Below, one piece after another: positions 52,983 to 61,122 of a DNA stretch of 64,000 nucleotides. Source of the DNA: Rapana venosa (lineage: Eukaryota; Mollusca; Gastropoda; Neogastropoda; Muricidae); contig CM054159.1 of assembly GCA_028751875.1 (NCBI GenBank), forward strand, positions 10,108,764-10,172,763, read 5' to 3'. A program made the position numbers and the translations under genes. Position 1 is the stretch's first letter, and each line of letters opens with the position of its first letter. A model generated the notes under the pieces. The model saw nothing but the letters and a program-made list of their open reading frames with translations, searched no databases and was not told where the DNA came from.

Positions 52983-55854
52983 TTTAAACAGTTTTTTTCA
53001 GAGCATGTAGAGAAGGAATGGGATCACCCAAACTTCTTTTATTTTTAAGTTCCCACTTATCACATTTGTTCCAGTCAAAAACAATGCAACAATGGCTAAC
53101 CGTATGGATACTCACTTGCTTTGTAAGCTTCCTTCATCGCAGTCAGCTGGGCGTTGGTGCGAGTGCAGATGACTTCAATCAACGCTCTCTCGTCTGTTCC
53201 CAGTCCCTGAACATAGTTCCAAATCATATCATGGCCTTCTTCGCTTTCAAGTGTGAGCACACACACGCACACACACACATGCATGAACGCAGGCACGCAC
53301 ACACACACACACACGCACACACACACATGCATGTACTCACACGCACACACACACACACATGCGCATACACATGCGTACACACACATAGTAACTCTCACTA
53401 GATACCAGTGACAAAGGCAGATAGATATTTACTTTCACAGCCTTTTTTATCTGCTTGGCATCAAACTTGGCAGGCCCCAGCACGCAAACACACACACATG
53501 CAGAACATCTTGCGCACACATTAAAACCTGTTCCGCTTTTTGGAAGAGTAGGCCAATGTGTGCCGGTGGGAACTGGTGACAAAATTTACAAAACTACATA
53601 CACACGGAGACTGGATTAAAAAAAAGCACATGAATGCTTATTCCATTATCCTCAATATAAAAGAATAAAGCAAAATAAATAACGCACACACTCACACACT
53701 ATCACTCGACACAAGTGACAACGGCAGCAGACAGACGGACAGACAGACAGCTACCTTCACAGCCTTCTTGATCTGCTTGGCATCGAACTCGGCAGGGCCC
53801 AGCAGCATCTCCACACACAGAGTCTTGAAGTTGCCGCTCAGCTCCGAGGACAGCTCTTTTCCCAGATCCTGCACAAAGTCAAAGTCACAGTCAAAGTCAC
53901 AATGAAAGTCAAAGTCAAACTTTTATTTCCAGATGCTACAGTCAAAGTCAAAGACACAGTCAAAGTCAAACTTTTATTTCCAGATGCTACAAACAAAGTC
54001 ACAGTCAAAGTCAAACTTTTATTTCTAGATGCTACAGACAAATTCAAAGACACAGTCAAAGTCAAACTTTTATTTCTAGATGCTACAGACAAATTCAAAA
54101 GTCACAGTCAAAGTCAAAGTCAAACTGTTATTTCCAGATGCTACAGACAAATTAAAAAGTCACAGTCAAAGTCAAACTTTTATTTCCAGATGCTACAGAC
54201 AAAGTCAAAGACACAGTCAAAGTCACAGTCAAACTGTTATTTCCAGAGGCTACAGACAAAGTCACAGTCAAAGTCAAACTTTTATTTCTAGATGCTACAA
54301 AGTCAAAGTCAAACTTTTATTTCCAGATGCTACAGACAAAGTCACAGTCAAAGTCAAAGTCACACTTTTTTTGCCAGATGCTACATTGAATAAGTTGTGC
54401 AATTGCTTTTTTTTGTTTTGTTATCAAGCCATCCACTGTACAGAAAGAAAGATGAACAAAATTATACAGGGACTATTGGAAAGTTAGGGGTGGGTGGGGG
54501 TTAGGTGAAGGTGGGGGTGGGGGTCATTCCTCGGCTAGAGTTCCTCAGTTTACACATGGTGCGTTTTTGCATATGCAACTGATTTTTCACACACTCACAC
54601 ACACAAAACACATACACACACATGCGTGCACACACACGCACGCACACATGCACACACACACACAACACAACATGTACACACAACATGCACACACACACAC
54701 ACACACACACACACAACACACACGCACACACAACACCACACACACACACATCTTTCACTCCCAAAACTTGCACTATCTCAACACCAGTTAAAGCCCTCTT
54801 CACCTTTCCAAACATGGTTTTGTAGGTTTGGTTGATCTCTTTGCGCTGCTCTCCCGATCTCTTGCTCAGCACCTCGATGATGGCTGCCTCGTCCGTTCCT
54901 GTACACAGCATGGGCCCATGAACACACACAGCCACCACAAACACGCAGATTGTATCTTTAACACTATAGAAAAGGCAGAATGACTAAAAAATGCTCTTTG
55001 CTGTGATTCAAGATAACAATGAACAACCTTGGGATTAGAGAGTATCAAGAAAAGACAACAATTTTTAAATTGACATGACAATGATGATAATGGTAATAAC
55101 AGCAAGAATAGTTACAATAATTATCGGTAATATGAACTCAATGTGCTTCTAGTAATTCATACACGAGCAAACATGCAATGTACACACACAACACAAAACA
55201 ACACACACATACACACACATACAAACATCACATACACACTCCTCCACTCCCCAAATCCACCCACCCCTCCCAGCCAAGCCCTTCTCTTTATTCCCACATA
55301 CAAGCATTTACTCACAAAGGCACACACACACACACACACACATACACACGCATGCACACACACATATGTAGATGCATGGACGCATGCACACATGCACACA
55401 TGCAAGTAGGCACGCACACACACACATGCATGTACCATCTGGAAATGAAAATTTGACTTGACTCGACTTGACCACACACACACAACACACACACACTCCA
55501 ACAAACCCCAACACACACACACACACATCCACCCCACCCCCCTCACACACACAACACACTCCAACAAACCCCAACACACACACACACACACACACATCCA
55601 CCCCACCCCCCTCACACACACACAACACACTCCAACAAACCCCAACACACACACACACACACACCCCACCCCCCTCACACACACACTCCAACAAACCCCA
55701 ACACACACATCCACCCCCCCCCCCTCCACACACACACACACATACCAACACACACACACACATACCAACACACACACACACACACACACACATGCATGCA
55801 CCATCTGGAAATGAAAATTTGACTTGACTTCACACACACACTCCAACAAGCCCC

Positions 55855-55895
<41 letters not shown>

Positions 55896-58800
55896 ACACA
55901 CACACACACCAACACACACATCCACCACCCTCCCCACACACCAACACACATCCACCACCCCCACCCCACCCCAACACACACACACACACTTAAGCCACCA
56001 CCGCCCCCCTTACCGAATCCTTTCATGGCCTTCTTGAGGACCTCACAATCCTGCTCGGCGTTGAAGGCGTCGAAGGGCAGCAGGGTGGGGTCCTCCTGCA
56101 CGGGCTCTGACTCCAGCTTGACCTCCTCGTCCAGCTCCTCCTCCGTCTTGGCCTTCACCGCCTCCACAAACGCTTTGCCCGCTGCCCACAGTCGTCACCA
56201 CACGCAATGGTCATGGCTTGTTAGGCGTTTCCCTTCAGCAGCGCCTGGGCTTTATCACAGTTTTTGATTAAACCACTGACGCTGGGGGCAACAGCAAAGT
56301 GAGAGGCTGTATTATGACCAGTGGCTTTCTTTCCCACTCATGGAATTCCACTTTACAGCTTAGTCTTTAGTGATCAACTATGACTCTCTGACTAGGAGGC
56401 TTGACTCGCACAGTCCTTATGTGTTGCAGCCCTGGGGGCTAGTTGGCCTTTGGAGAGCATCTCCAACGCTGACTGTCCATATGCCCACTTGGCCGAGAGA
56501 GTAGGGATGTACTGTGGGCATGGCATCTCCACTATAATCAGATTTGTGCCCAATTTCCGAAACAGCAGCTGCCTCCTCTGCTGTTTTGGAGGTCATTGTC
56601 AAAAACGACGGACTAACATACATACATACACAACTCTCCTTACTTATTTTATTTATTTATTTATTTATTCTTTTATATCGAGGATAATGGAATAAGCACT
56701 CATGTGTTGTTTTTTTCACATCCAGCCCCCCGTGTGTATGCGGTTTTGTAAATTTTGTCATCTGTTCCTCACCGGCACACAATGGCCTACTCTTCCGAAA
56801 AGCGGAACAGGATTTAACGTGTGCGCAAGATGTTCTGCATGCGTTCAAACACGGGGCCTCTGTTTATATTCTCATCATATGTTTGATCTTAATATTTCCA
56901 ATACTCGCATCATATTTGAGTGTCCGATTGTAAAACCTTTTTTTTTTCTTACCTACATTTTGTGAGCAGTCTTTGGAAACTGTATTTGGAAATATTTTTT
57001 AAAAATTAGCCTTTGCCGTTGTTAAATGTGTATTGCACGGCCCGTTAGAATATTTGTTGTAGTTACTTTGTAGTTGTTTCATGTTGACAATTTGTTGAAT
57101 TTATATTTTTACTCATGTTTAAGAGTTTTCCCCCTTTTAATTGCATGAAAATACCAACACACGTTACCTAATCAGTCTTTTCTCTGTCCATTCCCCTCTC
57201 TGCTTTAAGTTCCACTACATTTTCCACATTCCTCGTATAATATCACTGAGAGTGAACAGACATAAGACAACAACATCTCCATGTGTATTTGTTTCCCTAT
57301 GGCTCTGGCTTTTTTTTTTCAAAATTTTGCCAGGGGGCAACTCTCTTGTTGTCATTGTTTATTTTACATGCACCGAATACATGTTGCACACAGGACCTCG
57401 GTTTATCGTTTCAGCCAAAAAACTAGCACCTACACCACCACTCACCCCCGTGGGACTCCCGGGGTATGCTTGCAAAGCAAGCACTGCAAGAATAGGATCC
57501 CTGCCCTCCAACCAGGCATGTCGTAAGAGGCGACTAAGGTGGAACCCTTCCTCCAGGTTGGGGGTTGGGCACAGGGCTAACAACCCTGTCCCGTAAAAGA
57601 AGAGAAGTTACGGAAACAGCAACAGAGAAAACTTCTACTTTTGCGTGCGAAGGACCTCCCGGGTCCAGTGAGACTCGTATGAATGCTGATGGCCAAAGCC
57701 GAGAGGAAGCTAAGTGAGATGAAGGCCATGCAGCACTCTTGGGGATCAGTGACTAGGCTGGCCCAGGATAGGCAGGAGTGGAAGCGCTTTGTTGCTGCCC
57801 TACACACCACTGGGTGTAATGGTTAATGATGACACCACCACTCAAGGTCTAGTAGAGATGGATGGAGGGACAGGGGGGTGGGGGGGGGGGTAGTTGAGGT
57901 ACAAACTGGGATTGAACCCCCAACTTCTCACTTCCAAGATGGGTGTGTTACCTCTACACCACCAATCCAACTCATGTGCTTAAAATCTGCCAATCCCTGA
58001 AGTCGGAATGCGGCTACCTTTATTTATTTTTTATTTTATTTTAGCTAGAAGACAATGGAATAAGCACTCGCATGCTTTTTTACATCCAGTCCCCATGTGC
58101 GTGCGGTTTTATAAATTTTGTCATCCGTTCCAACCAACACACAAATGTCCTAACTCTTCCAAAAAGTGGAACAGGGTTTATCACATGTGCGCAAGATGTT
58201 CTGCATGCGGTTCGCACACAGGGCCTCGGTTTACAGTCTCATCCGAAAGACAAATGGAAGACAAAAACAGCCCCCAAAACAAAATCTCAAAACAAAATGT
58301 CACTATTTGTGAACCTCAAAGCTACAGCCAAGGAGGAACTCCCCCCCCCCCCCCCCCCAACTAAATCTACCAACAAGAAAGGCAGAAATGTCAAAACATT
58401 GCAGAATGGTGAAAAAAAAATTTTACAAAGAAAATTGGGAGGGGAAAAGAAAAGAAAAGGGGGGAGGGAAGAAAAGGAAAAAAAAAGAAAGGGGGGGGGG
58501 GGGGCAAAGAAAACAGAGGGGAGGGGGGGAGAAATGAAAAGGAAAAAAAAAAGAAAAGGGGGGAGGGAAAGAAAAGGAAAAAAAAAGAAAAGGGGGGGGG
58601 AGAGAAAAGAAAAGGGAGGGGAGGGGGGAAGAAAAGAAAAGAAAAAAAAAAGAAAAGAGATCATACATTTGGCAGCCATCTCAGGTGGAGGACCTCCCAC
58701 GATGAGCGCCAGAACCGTGTTGCGGTAATCGCCGCTGGTGTCGTCCTGTAAATACACCAATCACTGTCTTGTGAGGGGGCAGGTGAGCACAGCGCATGTC

Positions 58801-59259
58801 AGTTATCGAATCAAAATAAGGTCAATCAAGTATGTCTTTGATGTGTTCACAAAATCAAATCAAATCAAACATGTCTTTGATGTGTTCACAAATCAAATTG
58901 ATCAAGTATGTCTTTGATGTGTTCACAAAATCAAATCAAATCAAGTATGTCTTTGATGCGTTCGCAAAATCAAATCAAATCAAGTATGTCTTTGATGTGT
59001 TCGCAAAATCAAATCAAATCAAATCAAACATGTCTGATATGTTCACAAAATCAAATGAAATCGATAAAACATGTCTTTGATGTGTTCGCGAAATCCAATC
59101 AAATCCATTCATATCAAATGTGTCTTTGATGTGTTTGAAAGCTTAAATCAAATCAATCAAAAATGTCTTTCATGTGTTCATTAAAAAAATTATTGAATAT
59201 ATTCACGTGGCTTATTTCTTGCCACTGGATAATAATTTGACAGATATAGATATAGATAC

Positions 59260-59340
<81 letters not shown>

Positions 59341-59587
59341 GAGAGATAGGTAGATAGATAGATAGGTAGATAGATAAATAGATAGGTAGATAGGTAGGTA
59401 GATAGATAGATAGATTAGATAGGTAGGTAGGTAGATAGGTAGATAGATAGATAGATAGACAGACAGACACAGACAGACAGATAGACAGACAGACAGACAG
59501 ACAGAGACAGACAGATAGACAGATAGATAGATAGACAGATAGATAGACAGATAGATAGATAGACAGATAGGAAGATAGATAGGTAGG

Positions 59588-59631
<44 letters not shown>

Positions 59632-60841
59632 TACACTTACCGTAACATACTGATCCAAAGTCTGCCCTGTCAGTTTCTGAAACTCCTCCTTGATGTTCTT
59701 CAGGTCAATCTCGCAGCGGCTGACAACGATTCTTATCAAGGTGTCGTCGTCAGTCCCTAATCCTTTCATCGTCTTCTGCAGCTGCCGGGCAAAATGGCCG
59801 AACTTGTTTCGCACACACCGCACTGCAAAGGGAGGTTAGGTTGATCAAATGTCGGGAATTCTTTTGTTGTCATAGTAGATTTCTTTTAAAAAAATAATAA
59901 AGTATGGCTTTTATTTGTTAGCTGTTTCAAATAATCACTGTCTCTCTCTCTCTCTTTCTGTCTGTGCAACTTTCTGTCTGTCTCTATGTCTCTTCCCTCT
60001 TCTCTCTCTCTCTCTCCTTTCTTTTTCCTCCCATGTTTTACTGATTGTTTTGATTCATGTATGTTTACGATGTGTTTGGACATATAGGTTTGAGTACACG
60101 AGATAATAATGTGGGAGTCGGGGGGGGGGGGGGGGGGGGGTATTTTCATGTGGGAGGCCGGTTAACAATAAAGGGTAGCCAATGAGGAGAGTGGAACAAG
60201 GTGAGAGCATGTGTGCAGCTGTCTATATGTGTTAGTCTTTCTGTTTATTAACTGAATAATTCTGTAAGTGCCACGTTCGTAAGCGAATTAGAGCTCTCAC
60301 AAGAAATATTAGACCCACTAAAATACCGTAACTTACTTACCAGGACAGATTGTAAGACTAGGCCTTTCCTAACTTCTTTCTCCTTGTGTACTAGACATCA
60401 TTCAGATCTTTCATTCATTCCTTCATTCATTCACTCATAACCCTCTTACCTTCTCTCCCCTCATTCCTCCCCCTCCTCTTTCTCACTCATGCTCTTCCGC
60501 CTTTCTTCACATATAATAATAATAATATGGAATTTATATAGCACTGAATCTTGTAAAACAAACAAATCGAAGCGCATCATTCAGATATTTCATTCATTCA
60601 TTCATTCATTCATTCACTCATAACCCTCTCTACCTTCTCTCCCCTCATTCCTCCCCCTCCTCTTTCTCACTCACACTCTTCCGCCTTTCTTCACATATAA
60701 TAATATATGGAATTTATATAGCGCTGAATCTTGTTAAAAAAAAACCAAAAAATCGAAGCGCTTATTTCCCCCCTCCTGTCTCATATCAGAACTATCCCAC
60801 CCTTCACTAACCTATGTCCTATGACCCTGCTAAAGTATATG

Positions 60842-60916
<75 letters not shown>

Positions 60917-61089
60917 TTTGAAAAACATTTGACTATTGCAATTTTATTTCATAGATTTGGTCTGCAGTACCATGTTTGTAATATCTGTTTGAACTATTGA
61001 TTATTTGTCATTGGTTGTATGACTGTAAGATTAGGTCGAATGCATGCGCTTTGATTTGTCTTTGCAAGATATAGCGCTATATAAGTTCC

Positions 61090-61122
<33 letters not shown>

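Noticed and set aside
53876..54385. Possible CRISPR-like repeat/spacer array
   Set aside because: Units vary in length and the 'spacers' are variants of the same sequence; the surrounding DNA is eukaryotic with split genes. It is a minisatellite.
58072..58728. 218-codon plus-strand frame, Lys/Gly rich
   Set aside because: It crosses a minus-strand SINE, a purine-only tract and an annexin exon in antisense.
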